Part shown: positions 7,927 through 16,784 of the stretch, one piece after another
Layout of the letters: each line of letters starts with the position of its first letter
Position numbering within the stretch: position 1 is the stretch's first letter
The notes under the pieces: generated by a model
Databases searched by the model: none
What the model saw: only the letters and a program-made list of their open reading frames with translations
What the model was told of the DNA's origin: nothing
Assembly (NCBI RefSeq): GCF_042649685.1
Contig: NZ_JBHRZT010000052.1
Location: 62,001-126,000 of the forward strand
DNA: 64,000 nt
Direction of reading: 5' to 3'
Origin: Bacillus_BA songklensis
GTDB taxonomy: Bacteria; Bacillota; Bacilli; Bacillales; Bacillaceae_H
Made by a program: the position numbers and the translations under genes

Positions 7927-9861
7927 TTATGCGATTTCCGGTGTAGTCGGTAAGTTGGAAGTGATAATATCCAGTACTTCCTGATCCGTGTTTTCCGGCA
8001 CAAAAATCGTGACGTATCCTTTATCATCGTGGGAACGTACTAAACGGCCGACTCCCTGTTTTAAGCGCAGCAGCATATACGGCATCTCTGCATCCCAAAA
8101 CGGATCAGCCACTTGATTCCGTTTCGCCTGAAACACCGGATCGTTCGGTGGATATGGAAGCGACCAAATGATAACATTTGAAAGCGATGGACCCGGGATA
8201 TCCAGACCTTCCCATAAATGAACGGCACAAAGAATCGTTTCCTCTTCCTGTTGGAAGCGCGATACAAGCTTACTGATTTCCTGGTCTCCTTCAAACAAGA
8301 AGGTGTAACGGTCCTCATAAACGACTGCGTTCTTAAATTGCATCAATTCTTCTCTGCTATTAAATAAGAACAATGCTCGCCCATTCGTTTTTTCAATCAT
8401 CTTCATACTATAGTCAAACTTGTCCACAAATGACATTTCAGCATTCGGAACTTGCTTGATGGTTAGAGTCATTTGTTCTTCGTATTCAAACGGAGACTCG
8501 ACAGAGAACGATAAATAGTCTGAGATTCCTAAGCTGTATGCCAAATAGTCAAATGATTGGTTGTCTGATAACGTAGCAGAGGTGAATAAATAAGGAATCT
8601 TTTTAGAAAAAACTTTTTCCTTTAAAATATCTTTGACCGCCTGCGGCATGACAACAAGCGTTAATTCCCCTTCATGTTCTTCCGCCCAATAGATGGCATT
8701 TTCATTTTCTAAAAACAGGTGAATGGAATAATCGATTTGATCCAAATATTCATCCACAATTTTCAACGCATATTCTTCAATTGTATACGTTTCACTTTCA
8801 AATACCATTTCATTTCCGATTTGCTCTAATATTCCAAGCAAGCGGCTTGCAGCTTGAGAAAGCTCTTGATTTAAGTTGATTTCCTTGCGGTTCGATCCCT
8901 CGATGTTTTTCGTAGAAGAACTCAACACGTTAAAAAACTCACCATATACTTCAATGGCACGTTCCACCTTTAGAGCAAACTCTTCCCTTACATCGTTTTC
9001 AAGCAAACGGGTCAGCAAGTTTTCTAAAGTATTTTCCTGCACGCGGTATGTTAATGCTTTTTGAGCAGCAAATTCTAATAAATGTCCTTCGTCAAATACA
9101 ACGGCACAGCTTTCCGGAAGAAGCGGCAGCTGCCCTTCACGCTTACGGGCTTCATATGTCCATACATGTTCCATATAGAAATCATGTGAACAGATGATTA
9201 AATCAACCGACTTACGATAATGCTCGCGCGATAAAGTTAAACCGCAGCGATGGCGCTGATCGCAGGAAGAGCAGTCCTGGAAAGAATCCCAGCTTACAAG
9301 CTTCCATTCTTCGTCCGCTAAATGAGGATATTCTTTACGGTCACCGTAATGATGAAAGGACTGCATCGCACCATGTTCATGTACAAACGGCGGCAGCGAG
9401 TCGTAAATTTCTTCGATTCCTTCATGATCCAGGCGCATTGATGCTTCATCCAACTTTTTTAAACAAAGATATTGATCTTGAGATTTTGCCAGACGAACAT
9501 CCATGTTCAGCCCTAAAATATTAGAAAGCTTTACAATGTCACCTTCTTTTTTGACGAGCTGTTCGATTAATGTTTCATCCGCACAAGCAATAATGGCCGG
9601 CTTTCCTGTATAGCGTGCATAGCACAGTGCATAAAGCAAGTATACAATCGTTTTTCCCGTTCCAACCCCTGCCTCTGCAAACATCACTTTTTTTTCTTTA
9701 AATGCACGTTCCACCTGAAACGCCATAAAAATTTGTTCATCTCGAAGCTCCAGACCTGCTTCCGGAAGAAGGTCATAAAACACATCGCCAATCCATTCAT
9801 TTAATTTATCAAAAAAGTTTTCTTTTGGTTCAAGGGCAAAAGGCAACCGTTCTCTAATCAT
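7927..9861 (-). CDS. ypvA: ATP-dependent DNA helicase of the DinG/XPD family (YpvA)
   Basis: A 644-residue superfamily 2 helicase. The Walker A motif is AGVGTGKT near residue 65; the Walker B box reads DEGH near residue 258. Cysteines that could hold the iron-sulfur cluster of XPD-type helicases lie in C-S-S-C-D-Q-R-H-R-C-G near residue 200. Motif VI G-V-G-R-L-V-R-S is near the C-terminus. ATG at 9861 follows AAGGAG. In B. subtilis the gene is also next to ypwA. It probably acts in DNA repair, but the precise role is not established. Confidence 0.92.
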   Translation of the reverse strand: MIRERLPFALEPKENFFDKLNEWIGDVFYDLLPEAGLELRDEQIFMAFQVERAFKEKKVMFAEAGVGTGKTIVYLLYALCYARYTGKPAIIACADETLIEQLVKKEGDIVKLSNILGLNMDVRLAKSQDQYLCLKKLDEASMRLDHEGIEEIYDSLPPFVHEHGAMQSFHHYGDRKEYPHLADEEWKLVSWDSFQDCSSCDQRHRCGLTLSREHYRKSVDLIICSHDFYMEHVWTYEARKREGQLPLLPESCAVVFDEGHLLEFAAQKALTYRVQENTLENLLTRLLENDVREEFALKVERAIEVYGEFFNVLSSSTKNIEGSNRKEINLNQELSQAASRLLGILEQIGNEMVFESETYTIEEYALKIVDEYLDQIDYSIHLFLENENAIYWAEEHEGELTLVVMPQAVKDILKEKVFSKKIPYLFTSATLSDNQSFDYLAYSLGISDYLSFSVESPFEYEEQMTLTIKQVPNAEMSFVDKFDYSMKMIEKTNGRALFLFNSREELMQFKNAVVYEDRYTFLFEGDQEISKLVSRFQQEEETILCAVHLWEGLDIPGPSLSNVIIWSLPYPPNDPVFQAKRNQVADPFWDAEMPYMLLRLKQGVGRLVRSHDDKGYVTIFVPENTDQEVLDIITSNLPTTPEIA

Positions 9862-9951
9862 TCACCGATACTCCTTCAATAAATTCGAATTAAACAAAAT
9901 ATAATTATCGCGCTTTCTGCTTTAATTGTCAATATTTTTCAAAAGAAAGAA

Positions 9952-10092
9952 GGAGCTGACTCAAAAGTCTTCAAAGGATGACCATGATCTATTTTTCTCC
10001 GGTGAACCATCACCGAAATCCATGATTTTCTTGGATTTTTGATGACGGTTCATCGCAGGAGGGTGTCCCAAAAGTTGGGACACCCTCCTCTT
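9952..10092 (+). repeat. Dispersed terminator-repeat family, copy 1
   Basis: It begins with CTGACTCAAAAG, continues through GATGACGGTTCATCGCAGGAGG and ends in the hairpin GGGTGTCCCAAAAGTTGGGACACCC. The same order of blocks occurs at 57896-58048, and reversed at 14811-14911. The hairpin touches the stop codon of the small gene at 10091, so it probably works as its terminator. Confidence 0.8.
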
Positions 10093-10288
10093 AAGTGGTT
10101 CTTGTATAGGTTAAATATTTTTTATCAATATTTGTTGCACATGACAGGGCCGACTGCAAATCTTCTCGCGCTTGCTCAAGCTCGTGTAAAGTAGCAGCGG
10201 AAACTTCATCTGCTGACATTAAAAGATGTTGATAGCTCTGCTGCAATGCATGATGAATCATCGAAAAATCCACTTGTCCTTTCGTCAT
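10091..10288 (-). CDS. Small hypothetical protein, 65 aa
   Basis: I do not recognise this protein. It is a 65-residue, helix-forming, mostly polar sequence (Q-Q-S-Y-Q-H-L-L, then L-H-E-L-E-Q-A-R-E-D-L-Q-S-A-L) with no membrane segment. The open frame extends upstream to 10333, but the ATG at 10288 has a strong AAAGGAGG site 5 nt before it. The gene ends inside the hairpin of a dispersed repeat. It lies between ypvA and ypsC, on the same strand. Confidence 0.7.
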   Translation of the reverse strand: MTKGQVDFSMIHHALQQSYQHLLMSADEVSAATLHELEQAREDLQSALSCATNIDKKYLTYTRTT

Positions 10289-10589
10289 CAATCCATCCTC
10301 CTTTGCCATCCTAACTTTATTAAATATTATCAATATATACTTGTTTGGATTTCTTTATTCACATATTTTAGATGAACGGATGGTTTTATATTCACACAAA
10401 GATTGTAAATCGTACTCCAACGGTAATGACTATGTATTGCTTGATTGGGACGATGATATGGTATTGGGATTTACCGTTCACGAAAATATGATTGAAATTA
10501 ATTGTAGATTGTCTATCAGAAAGGTTCTTTAACAAAAGGGGCAATATGGTGTAATAACAATACATTAATTTCAGTGGGACACCAAATAA

Positions 10590-10934
10590 TACTTAAAAAA
10601 ATATCCATTATTCGGTAATCTGACTCCCAACCATATAACAGCCAATTTTTTCATTACGTTTACAGCCTTTTCTTCAATAGTCTTTCTTTATCTTTCAAAA
10701 TATCCTTACAAGTTATCAACGTATTGGCAAATGGCCTATATAACCCTCTGTGTTGTTTTTTCCACCATAATAGAAGGTGTATTCAAGTTCGGGAAGTTAA
10801 TCTCCTACCATCATGGTTGGAATTTGGGGTGGTCAATTGCAGTCTGGATTTTCATGTTCATTAATATGTCCATCTTCCTCCCAATGATTTTTCATTGGAA
10901 AAGCAATCTGGTCAAACGAAAAATAATCCAGTGA
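10590..10934 (+). pseudogene. N-terminally truncated membrane protein resembling the CBO0543 family
   Basis: A stretch open for about 114 codons without a start codon at its beginning. It translates to a pattern seen in the C-terminal part of CBO0543-type membrane proteins: L-T-P-N-H near the start, then L-Y-L-S-K-Y-P, and F-K-F-G-K-L-I-S-Y-H-H-G-W-N followed by W-S. Three hydrophobic segments remain and the normal N-terminal segments are missing. The family assignment is from memory of its motif pattern, so moderate. It lies in a 690 nt gap between two minus-strand genes in which I see no other convincing gene. Confidence 0.55.
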
Positions 10935-10977
10935 ACTTCCGGCCACTATATTTAACAGCCTCCAAACCCGCACCACA

Positions 10978-12120
10978 TCAGTCTTTTCTCGGCGGACGTT
11001 TTCCCCAATATTGATAGTAATCCGTTTCAATAAATCCGTTAAATAATTTTCGTTTTTTCGTTGCCTGCTTCCCATAAAATTGCTCGAAACCTTTGTGAGA
11101 AGTCAACATGTAAATGGACCACGTCTCAAGATCGGCAAAGGCCCGGCCCATTTCCTGATACATTTTCTCTACCGATGGACGGTCGCTTAAACGTTCTCCG
11201 TACGGCGGGTTCCCGACGATGACACCGTATTGTTTATCGGTTGTAAAATCCTTTACTTGCATTTGCTTAAACGTAATAAGATCCCCTAACCCCGCTTCAA
11301 AAGCGTTTTCCTGTGCGATTTTGACCATGCGGTGATCAATGTCATGACCGGAAATATCCAATTCCTGATCATAGTTCGCTAAATTTTCCGCTTCATCACG
11401 GGCTTTATCCCAAATTTCCCTTGAAAGCCAGGGCCATGTTTCAGAAATAAAATCACGGTTAAAACCAGGAGCAATGTTTTGTCCGATTAAAGCGGCTTCA
11501 ATTGGGATGGTCCCTGATCCGCAAAATGGATCGACAAACGGGCGATCCGGGTGCCAGGTTGTCAATAGGACAAGCGCAGCTGCCAACGTTTCTTTTATCG
11601 GCGCTTCCCCTTGCCCTGTACGATACCCGCGCTTATGAAGGCCTGCTCCACTCGTATCGATGGTTAACGTGGCGACATCCTTTAATAAAGACACTTCGAT
11701 TTTAAACTCGGGACCTGTCTCTTCCAGCCAACCGGTCGTTTTTTTATAATGTTTTTTTAAATTTTCAACGATCGCCTTCTTTACAATACTTTGACAATCA
11801 GAAACACTGAACAATTTGGATTTGACAGATTTTCCGCTTACAGGGAAATGGGCATCTACCGGCAAGTAATCTCCCCAGTTCAACGCTTTCGTTTTTTCAA
11901 ATAGCTCATCAAATGTTTTCGCTCTAAATTCTCCTACTTTAATTTTGACGCGATCTGCGGTCCGCAGCCAAATGTTACTGCGGGCAATCGCTAATTCATC
12001 GCCTTTAAACGTGACTTTTCCATTCTCTACTGTACATTCATATCCTAAATCCCGTACTTCCTTCGCAACGAGTGCTTCAAGTCCCATCGCAGCGGTCGCG
12101 ATTAATGTATATTTACTCAT
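10978..12120 (-). CDS. ypsC: THUMP-domain rRNA guanine-N2 methyltransferase (YpsC, RlmL/RlmK-like)
   Basis: A 380-residue SAM-dependent RNA methyltransferase. An N-terminal THUMP RNA-binding region (about 50-160) precedes a Rossmann methyltransferase domain with D-P-F-C-G-S-G-T-I near residue 195 as SAM motif and NPPYGERL near residue 305 as catalytic motif IV. By homology it modifies 23S rRNA at a guanine. ATG at 12120 follows AAGAGG. Gene order (ypsC then rnpB and gpsB upstream) matches B. subtilis, apart from malL lying between. Confidence 0.93.
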   Translation of the reverse strand: MSKYTLIATAAMGLEALVAKEVRDLGYECTVENGKVTFKGDELAIARSNIWLRTADRVKIKVGEFRAKTFDELFEKTKALNWGDYLPVDAHFPVSGKSVKSKLFSVSDCQSIVKKAIVENLKKHYKKTTGWLEETGPEFKIEVSLLKDVATLTIDTSGAGLHKRGYRTGQGEAPIKETLAAALVLLTTWHPDRPFVDPFCGSGTIPIEAALIGQNIAPGFNRDFISETWPWLSREIWDKARDEAENLANYDQELDISGHDIDHRMVKIAQENAFEAGLGDLITFKQMQVKDFTTDKQYGVIVGNPPYGERLSDRPSVEKMYQEMGRAFADLETWSIYMLTSHKGFEQFYGKQATKKRKLFNGFIETDYYQYWGKRPPRKD

Positions 12121-12207
12121 AGCTCAACCTCTTTAATATTTGTTTATGTATAACAATTGTTAAATTAACATACTAGGAGCCTCATTGCAATGACAGGACG
12201 GGGCTCC

Positions 12208-12242
12208 ATATATTAAAAACAGCCCAAGGATATCCCCAGGCT
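12208..12242 (-). terminator. Terminator of malL
   Basis: Minus strand: CAGCCTGGGGATATCC...GGGCTG then TTTTTAAT. A second perfect inverted repeat without T-run (CAACAGGCCGA arms, 12245-12286) sits between it and the malL stop. Confidence 0.75.
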
Positions 12243-12304
12243 GCCAACAGGCCGATGTCCCTGCTTAAGGGGCTGTCGGCCTGTTGAATGCAAACGATTG
12301 CTCA

Positions 12305-13978
12305 TTACTCATGTGATAATAAGTAAACACGTGTTTCATACGGTTTTAATGTAAACGAGTAAACAGACTCAATGTTCTCAATATCATAATTGTGTACTAA
12401 TAGTTGTTGACGGTTAAATGTAATGTCTTGCGGCAATTCAAATTTTTCTTCTTGACGGGACATGTTGCAAATGACAACCACTTTATCATTTCCCAATGTA
12501 CGTGTATAGGCGTAAATTTTGTCATGGTCCGGCAAGATTAAGTCGTATGTTCCATATACAAGCACTTCATGCTCTTTACGGAGACGAACAAGATTCCTAT
12601 AGAAGTTTAGAATAGAATTTGGATCGTTTTGCTGTGCTTCTACGTTAATATCCACATAATTTGGGTTAACGCCCAGCCATGGTGTTCCTGTTGTAAAGCC
12701 ACCGTTTGCTTCACCATTCCATTGCATCGGTGTACGCGAATTATCACGCCCTTGTTCCCACACAACCTTCATGATGTCTTCATGCGGACGGCCCTTTTCA
12801 CTCTCAATGCGATAATAGTTCACCATGCCAACATCGTTGTACTGCTCAATCGAGTCAAACTTGACATTTGTCATTCCGATTTCTTGACCTTGGTAGATGA
12901 ATGGCGTTCCTTGCATATTGAAGTATAGGGCCGCTAAGCATTTGGCGCTTTCTTCACGGAATTCAGGGTCACCAAACTTGTTGACCGAACGGATGTGATC
13001 ATGGTTTTCCAAATATAACGCGTTCCAGCCACCGCTTGCTTCCAAGCCTTTTTGCCAGGCGGTTAAAATTCTTTTTAAGTTTTTGATATCTAGTGGATTG
13101 GACTCACCTTTATCCCAAAGACCCATGTGCTCGAATTGGAAAATCATATTGAACTTTCCATTTTCCGCTCCAACCCATTCAGCGGCATTCTCTGCAGAAA
13201 CACCGTTCGCTTCACCAACTGTCATGATGTCGTACTTTGCAAACGTTTGCTCTTTCAGTTCTGTTAAAAAGTCCTGGATGCCCTCACGGTTCATATGACC
13301 TTCAAAAGATGGAACATAATCCAGCCCTTCTGGATTTGGAAGGTCAGGGAAACCTGGGACTTTCTTGATGTGAGAAATCGCATCTACACGGAAGCCATCA
13401 ATTCCTTTATCTAACCACCAATTTACCATTTCGTATAAATCTTCACGCACTTTCGGGTTTTCCCAGTTTAAGTCAGGTTGTTTGCGCGAGAACACATGTA
13501 AGTAGTACTCGTCCGTTTTCTCATCATATTCCCAAGCAGATCCGCCGAAAATAGATTCCCAGTTGTTCGGTTCTTTGCCGTCTTTCCCTTCACGCCAAAT
13601 GTAATAATCACGATACGGATTGTCCTTGGACGAGCGAGACTCAACAAACCACGGATGCTCATCTGATGTATGATTGATGACTAAGTCCATAATTAGTTTC
13701 ATCCCGCGTTTGTGCACTTCTGCCAACAGCTGATCAAAGTCAGACATTGTTCCAAAATCTCTCATAATGTCTTGGTAATCGCTAATGTCGTAACCGTTGT
13801 CATCGTTCGGAGATTGATAAATCGGACAAATCCAGATAACATCAATTCCTAAATCTTTTAAATAATCAAGCTTGGAGATGACACCTTGAATATCACCAAT
13901 TCCGTCACCGTTTGAGTCCATAAAGCTGCGCGGGTAAATTTGATATGCAACGGCTTCTTTCCACCATTTTTTCTCCAT
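12305..13978 (-). CDS. malL: Oligo-1,6-glucosidase / alpha-glucosidase (GH13)
   Basis: A 557-residue cytoplasmic alpha-glucosidase. The TIM-barrel starts with A-V-A-Y-Q-I-Y-P-R-S-F and a DSNGDGIGD calcium-type loop at residues 20-30. Catalytic residues are visible: the nucleophile Asp in G-F-R-V-D-A (about 199), the acid Glu in V-G-E-A (about 255) and the stabilising Asp in E-N-H-D-H (about 328). Length is normal for MalL. No sugar transporter or regulator is adjacent, and the gene interrupts the ypsC-rnpB order known from B. subtilis, so it was probably inserted here. ATG at 13978 follows GAGGAG. Confidence 0.93.
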   Translation of the reverse strand: MEKKWWKEAVAYQIYPRSFMDSNGDGIGDIQGVISKLDYLKDLGIDVIWICPIYQSPNDDNGYDISDYQDIMRDFGTMSDFDQLLAEVHKRGMKLIMDLVINHTSDEHPWFVESRSSKDNPYRDYYIWREGKDGKEPNNWESIFGGSAWEYDEKTDEYYLHVFSRKQPDLNWENPKVREDLYEMVNWWLDKGIDGFRVDAISHIKKVPGFPDLPNPEGLDYVPSFEGHMNREGIQDFLTELKEQTFAKYDIMTVGEANGVSAENAAEWVGAENGKFNMIFQFEHMGLWDKGESNPLDIKNLKRILTAWQKGLEASGGWNALYLENHDHIRSVNKFGDPEFREESAKCLAALYFNMQGTPFIYQGQEIGMTNVKFDSIEQYNDVGMVNYYRIESEKGRPHEDIMKVVWEQGRDNSRTPMQWNGEANGGFTTGTPWLGVNPNYVDINVEAQQNDPNSILNFYRNLVRLRKEHEVLVYGTYDLILPDHDKIYAYTRTLGNDKVVVICNMSRQEEKFELPQDITFNRQQLLVHNYDIENIESVYSFTLKPYETRVYLLSHE

Positions 13979-14062
13979 GAAACCAACTCCTCGTACTGCG
14001 TACTGCTCTGATGCTTACTCTTTTCCTGTTTGAGCACCTTTCACTATTTTAAATGAAAACGC

Positions 14063-14205
14063 TATACGAATCCACATAAAGAATGGAACATGGGCAAAAA
14101 CGCCCATGTTCCATTCTTTACGTATACGCTTATTCAGGATGAAAGAACAGAAGGCCGTGGAGAGAATAAGAAGCAATGGCAGAGATTAACAAATTATGTT
14201 AAACG
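14063..14205 (+). repeat. Two-hairpin dispersed element, copy 1 (second hairpin missing)
   Basis: Contains ATCCACATAAAG, the long hairpin AAAGAATGGAACATGGGC with its complement, and the later ATTCAGGATGAAAGAACAGAAG block, but only a trace of the second hairpin. It lies between malL and rnpB. See the finding on this family. Confidence 0.8.
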
Positions 14206-14211
14206 CGAAAA

Positions 14212-14238
14212 TAAAAAAAAGAGGATGTTCATCCTCTA
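14212..14238 (-). terminator. Terminator of rnpB
   Basis: Minus-strand hairpin AGAGGATG/CATCCTCT followed by eight T, about 100 nt after the mature RNase P RNA end. Confidence 0.85.
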
Positions 14239-14335
14239 AAGACTTTTGATTCAGCCACTTTATGTAGCAATCTCCCCATCGCTAAGGAGAGCTGGTGTGG
14301 ATTGATTGAAATATTATTGGGTATATATTGCTTAG

Positions 14336-14746
14336 CCATAATGTTCTGTAAGCCATGTTTTGTTCCATTGTACTGCAAACGGCAAGCAACGCCTCGTACT
14401 CCGGTGATAATCATCTATCTACAGATAGAACATCTACCTGTCCTTTCCTCCGTTCAATTCCTTCAGAAAGGTGCCCCTACCATTATTTGGGTTTCTCGCT
14501 CGAGGGGTTTACCGCGTTCCACTCTTACAATTTCTTGTAAGACTTCGTCACTGTGGCACTTTCAGGATAGTAAGACCATATCCGAATGGACTTAGGTCCG
14601 TTCTCCGCCGTCAACCGAGCATTATCGCCCGGATGCCCTAGCTTATGACTTGGCTAGGCACGAACACTACAGGCATCTCAGCCTGTGCGAGCATGGACTT
14701 TCCTCTGAATTGTCAAACAATCCAGCGATTATCCGAACATTATGCA
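14336..14746 (-). ncRNA. rnpB: RNase P RNA, Bacillus type (class B)
   Basis: The minus strand contains the conserved blocks in order: GAGGAAAGTCCATGCTCGC, CTGAGATGCC, TAGTGTTCGTGCC, GAAAGTGCCACAGTGACGAAG, GTGGAACGCGGTAAACCCC, CGAGCGAGAAACCCAAAT, CAGTACAATGGAACAAAAC and ATGGCTTACAGAAC. The ends pair (GCATAATGTTC with GAACATTATG), giving about 411 nt. This is the class B form known from Bacillus. Its place next to gpsB also matches B. subtilis. Open frames on either strand across this region are shadows. Confidence 0.98.
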
Positions 14747-14810
14747 CTCATCTCAAAAGACAAACTTAAGTATAATAAAAAAATGAACAAGATGCAACTA
14801 TTATTTTTAT

Positions 14811-14911
14811 GAGGATGTGCCCTAAAACGTATTTAGGGCACATCCTCATGCGATGAACCGTCATCGAAAATCCAGGAAGAACGAGAATCTTGGTAACCGT
14901 TCATCGCAAAG
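14811..14911 (-). repeat. Dispersed terminator-repeat family, copy 2
   Basis: Reverse orientation relative to the copies at 9952 and 57896. Hairpin GAGGATGTGCCCTAAA with its complement at 14811-14847, followed by CGATGAACCGTCATCG and related blocks. It lies downstream of gpsB and upstream of rnpB. Confidence 0.8.
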
Positions 14912-15065
14912 AATAGATTATTATCATTCTCAAGAGACTTTTAAGTTAGCTCCACTCACTGAAACGTCCGCTTTGCTTCACTGAAACATGGATTGAGCAA
15001 AACGTTCCCATGAAATTAAACATATCGTTAATCAAAATTTTGTTTTTTATAATAAGTCTTTTAGC

Positions 15066-15123
15066 CAAAAGAATCGTCAAAAGAACCTTTGATTTCACCG
15101 GATTCTTCGTGACGATTCTTTTG
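15066..15123. repeat. Imperfectly nested inverted repeat downstream of gpsB
   Basis: CAAAAGAATCGTCA (15066-15079) pairs perfectly with TGACGATTCTTTTG (15110-15123). It lies beside the gpsB terminator. No gene is seen between 14912 and 15130. Confidence 0.6.
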
Positions 15124-15130
15124 ACGGGTC

Positions 15131-15162
15131 CAAAAAATCACATGTTCTTTCGTGATTTTTTG
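15131..15162 (-). terminator. Terminator of gpsB
   Basis: Inverted repeat CAAAAAATCAC / GTGATTTTTTG shortly after the gpsB stop; on the minus strand it ends in a T-run. Confidence 0.8.
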
Positions 15163-15173
15163 AATCCATGTTT

Positions 15174-15488
15174 TTACTCATATAATTTGCTTCCAAATAC
15201 ATGTTTTTCAAGATTGGATAGACGTTTTAAGATATCGAAGTTTGTTGTACCGGCTGTTGCCGTTTGCGGAGCGGAGTATGACGGCTTCTTCTGCGCTTCC
15301 TCCACTTGCTTTTTCAACCGCAGGTTTTCCTGGCGCAACTCTTCAATTTCTTGATGGAATGTCTCATAGTCTTTAATGATTCCATCCAAAAACTTGTCTA
15401 CTTCCTCTTGACTGTAGCCTCTCATGCTTGTTTTGAAATCTTTCTCCAATATGTCTTTTGCTGTAAAACGAATTTTATCAGAAAGCAT
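15174..15488 (-). CDS. gpsB: Cell division regulator GpsB
   Basis: A 104-residue DivIVA-like protein that links penicillin-binding proteins to the division site during the elongation/division cycle. The N-terminal membrane/partner-binding part has the family R-G-Y-S-Q-E-E-V-D-K-F-L-D motif, followed by a coiled coil (Y-E-T-F-H-Q-E-I-E-E-L), a variable linker with K-K-P-S-Y-S, and the trimerising tail ending N-L-E-K-H-V-F-G. The ATG at 15488 is preferred to a GTG at 15497 because GAGGTGAG is then at proper spacing and known GpsB proteins begin with M-L-x-D-K. Confidence 0.97.
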   Translation of the reverse strand: MLSDKIRFTAKDILEKDFKTSMRGYSQEEVDKFLDGIIKDYETFHQEIEELRQENLRLKKQVEEAQKKPSYSAPQTATAGTTNFDILKRLSNLEKHVFGSKLYE

Positions 15489-15589
15489 TTTACTCACCTC
15501 AACACGGTAAACCCTATTCTCTCACTATTTTTTCAAAAATAAAAGCAATTGTCAATTTATCTAAGCGAAAGATTTTCGACATTTTTTCA

Positions 15590-16138
15590 TTATTGATTGA
15601 ATTGCTCTTCCTCTACAATGGCCTGCAAATCATACGATGTGATTAGAATAATGGGATAATTTTCGGTTTCCGCTCTTTTTTTGGCTGCTTCAAACATGTA
15701 CTTTGGGCTCCCTGCATGTTCCTCATCGTATACCATTAATAATCCGTCACTTTTTGTAATAAAAAATTGGTTTTTCAACCGAAACTGAACGGGACTTTCA
15801 TATTTTTTTTTCGTAATACTGTCCACAAAGTCCGCTTGGCTGATGACGAATTCGTACAGCTCCCGGTTCGCTTCATTCCAATTTTCCTCTTGTTCCAGAA
15901 AAGGCGTAATAACCGCCAGTTGAAGCTGCGGATACTTCAATTGTAAGTCAAATACCACTTCAGCTGCCCAGAGTTCCGATCCTAGCTGGCCGCTGATGAT
16001 GACCCATTCCAGCCCATCTTCTAATAGTGTCACAAGCTGTCGACTTAACGCCTTCTTAATATAACCGATTCCCGGGTGGTTCCCCTGAAAAATCCCTAAT
16101 TCAAACGGTTTATATCCCGTTATGGCCACTACTTTCAA
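15590..16138 (-). CDS. ypsA: SLOG-fold protein YpsA (DUF1273)
   Basis: A 182-residue protein of the YpsA family. It opens with K-V-V-A-I-T-G-Y-K-P-F-E-L-G-I-F, the family start; W-V-I-I-S-G-Q-L-G and E-L-W-A-A-E form the nucleotide-binding fold. In B. subtilis YpsA is linked to cell division and sits beside gpsB, as here. The open frame reaches 16210, but the TTG at 16138 follows AAGGAG and matches the start of known homologues. Confidence 0.92.
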   Translation of the reverse strand: MKVVAITGYKPFELGIFQGNHPGIGYIKKALSRQLVTLLEDGLEWVIISGQLGSELWAAEVVFDLQLKYPQLQLAVITPFLEQEENWNEANRELYEFVISQADFVDSITKKKYESPVQFRLKNQFFITKSDGLLMVYDEEHAGSPKYMFEAAKKRAETENYPIILITSYDLQAIVEEEQFNQ

Positions 16139-16209
16139 TACATCATAACTCCTTGCTATGTATAAGTAGATAGGAACCGAAAAAAAAAATCCGATCCCTA
16201 TCATAAGCA

Positions 16210-16596
16210 TTAACGATAGAATGAGCCTGGCATCGCACCCGGCATTGCACCTGGCATCATACCTGGCATCATACCTGGCATCATACCTGGCATCGCACCC
16301 GGCATTCCTAGTGTACCTGAGATTGTACCAGTGAATGGCATTCCTGGTGCTGGTGCTAATGGTGCTGGCCCTGGCCCTGGTCCCATATTAACATGCTGGC
16401 TTGTTACTTCATTTGCTACTGATTGAGTTTGTGGAAAATAGTGTTGATGCTGAACGTTCGTATGATTCACGAGTGTTGTGTGCGTTGGATGAACATGAGG
16501 TTGAATGACGTTTTGGCAAGTGTGCTGCACACAACATTTAGTAGGATGAACAATTGGCGGACAACATACTGTCGGACATGGTGGTCTACAATACAT
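16210..16596 (-). CDS. cotD: Spore coat protein CotD
   Basis: A 128-residue inner-coat protein. The N-terminal half is rich in cysteine, histidine and proline (C-P-P-I-V-H-P-T-K-C-C-V-Q-H, then H-P-T-H-T-T-L-V-N-H), which matches CotD. The C-terminal part is a run of four-residue units M-P-G-M/M-P-G-A encoded by 12 bp tandem repeats (16226-16310), so the tail is likely to vary in length between strains. ATG at 16596 follows AAGGGG, and a sigma-K-type promoter lies just upstream, fitting mother-cell expression late in sporulation. Confidence 0.88.
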   Translation of the reverse strand: MYCRPPCPTVCCPPIVHPTKCCVQHTCQNVIQPHVHPTHTTLVNHTNVQHQHYFPQTQSVANEVTSQHVNMGPGPGPAPLAPAPGMPFTGTISGTLGMPGAMPGMMPGMMPGMMPGAMPGAMPGSFYR

Positions 16597-16630
16597 CTAT
16601 CTTTCCCCTTTCTTGTACTTGTTACACTAA

Positions 16631-16658
16631 TACAGTATGTGAAAGGATGTGTACATGT
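16631..16658 (-). promoter_or_regulatory. Sigma-K-type promoter of cotD
   Basis: On the minus strand CATACTGTA fits the -10 consensus CATANNNTA, and an AC pair lies 17 nt upstream as -35. Distance to the cotD start is about 35 nt. Confidence 0.6.
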
Positions 16659-16688
16659 ACTGATATAAACACCTATTTTTACCGCCTT

Positions 16689-16784
16689 TTACATAAAAGT
16701 ATAATAAGAATTTTTCAGACTGCTCAATACAATCATCGTTAAACAAACAAGGGCAAAAAACGAAACGAGAATGATGTTTTTCAT
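16689..16784 (-). CDS. Small single-membrane-segment peptide, 31 aa
   Basis: ATG at 16784 is preceded by GGAGAGAGG and opens a 31-codon frame: a charged K-N start, one hydrophobic helix (I-I-L-V-S-F-F-A-L-V-C-L-T-M-I-V-L) and a short polar tail. It has no homologue I recognise. It lies between cotD and mrfB on the same strand. The good ribosome site and clear membrane helix support a real gene, but it is short. Confidence 0.45.
   Translation of the reverse strand: MKNIILVSFFALVCLTMIVLSSLKNSYYTFM

Noticed and set aside
10341..10532. 63-codon frame starting with TTG on the plus strand
   Set aside because: No ribosome binding site before the start and no recognisable motif; the DNA around it contains a decayed gene.
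14302..14595. Open frames on both strands across 14229-14595
   Set aside because: They lie within the RNase P RNA, whose conserved blocks are unmistakable.
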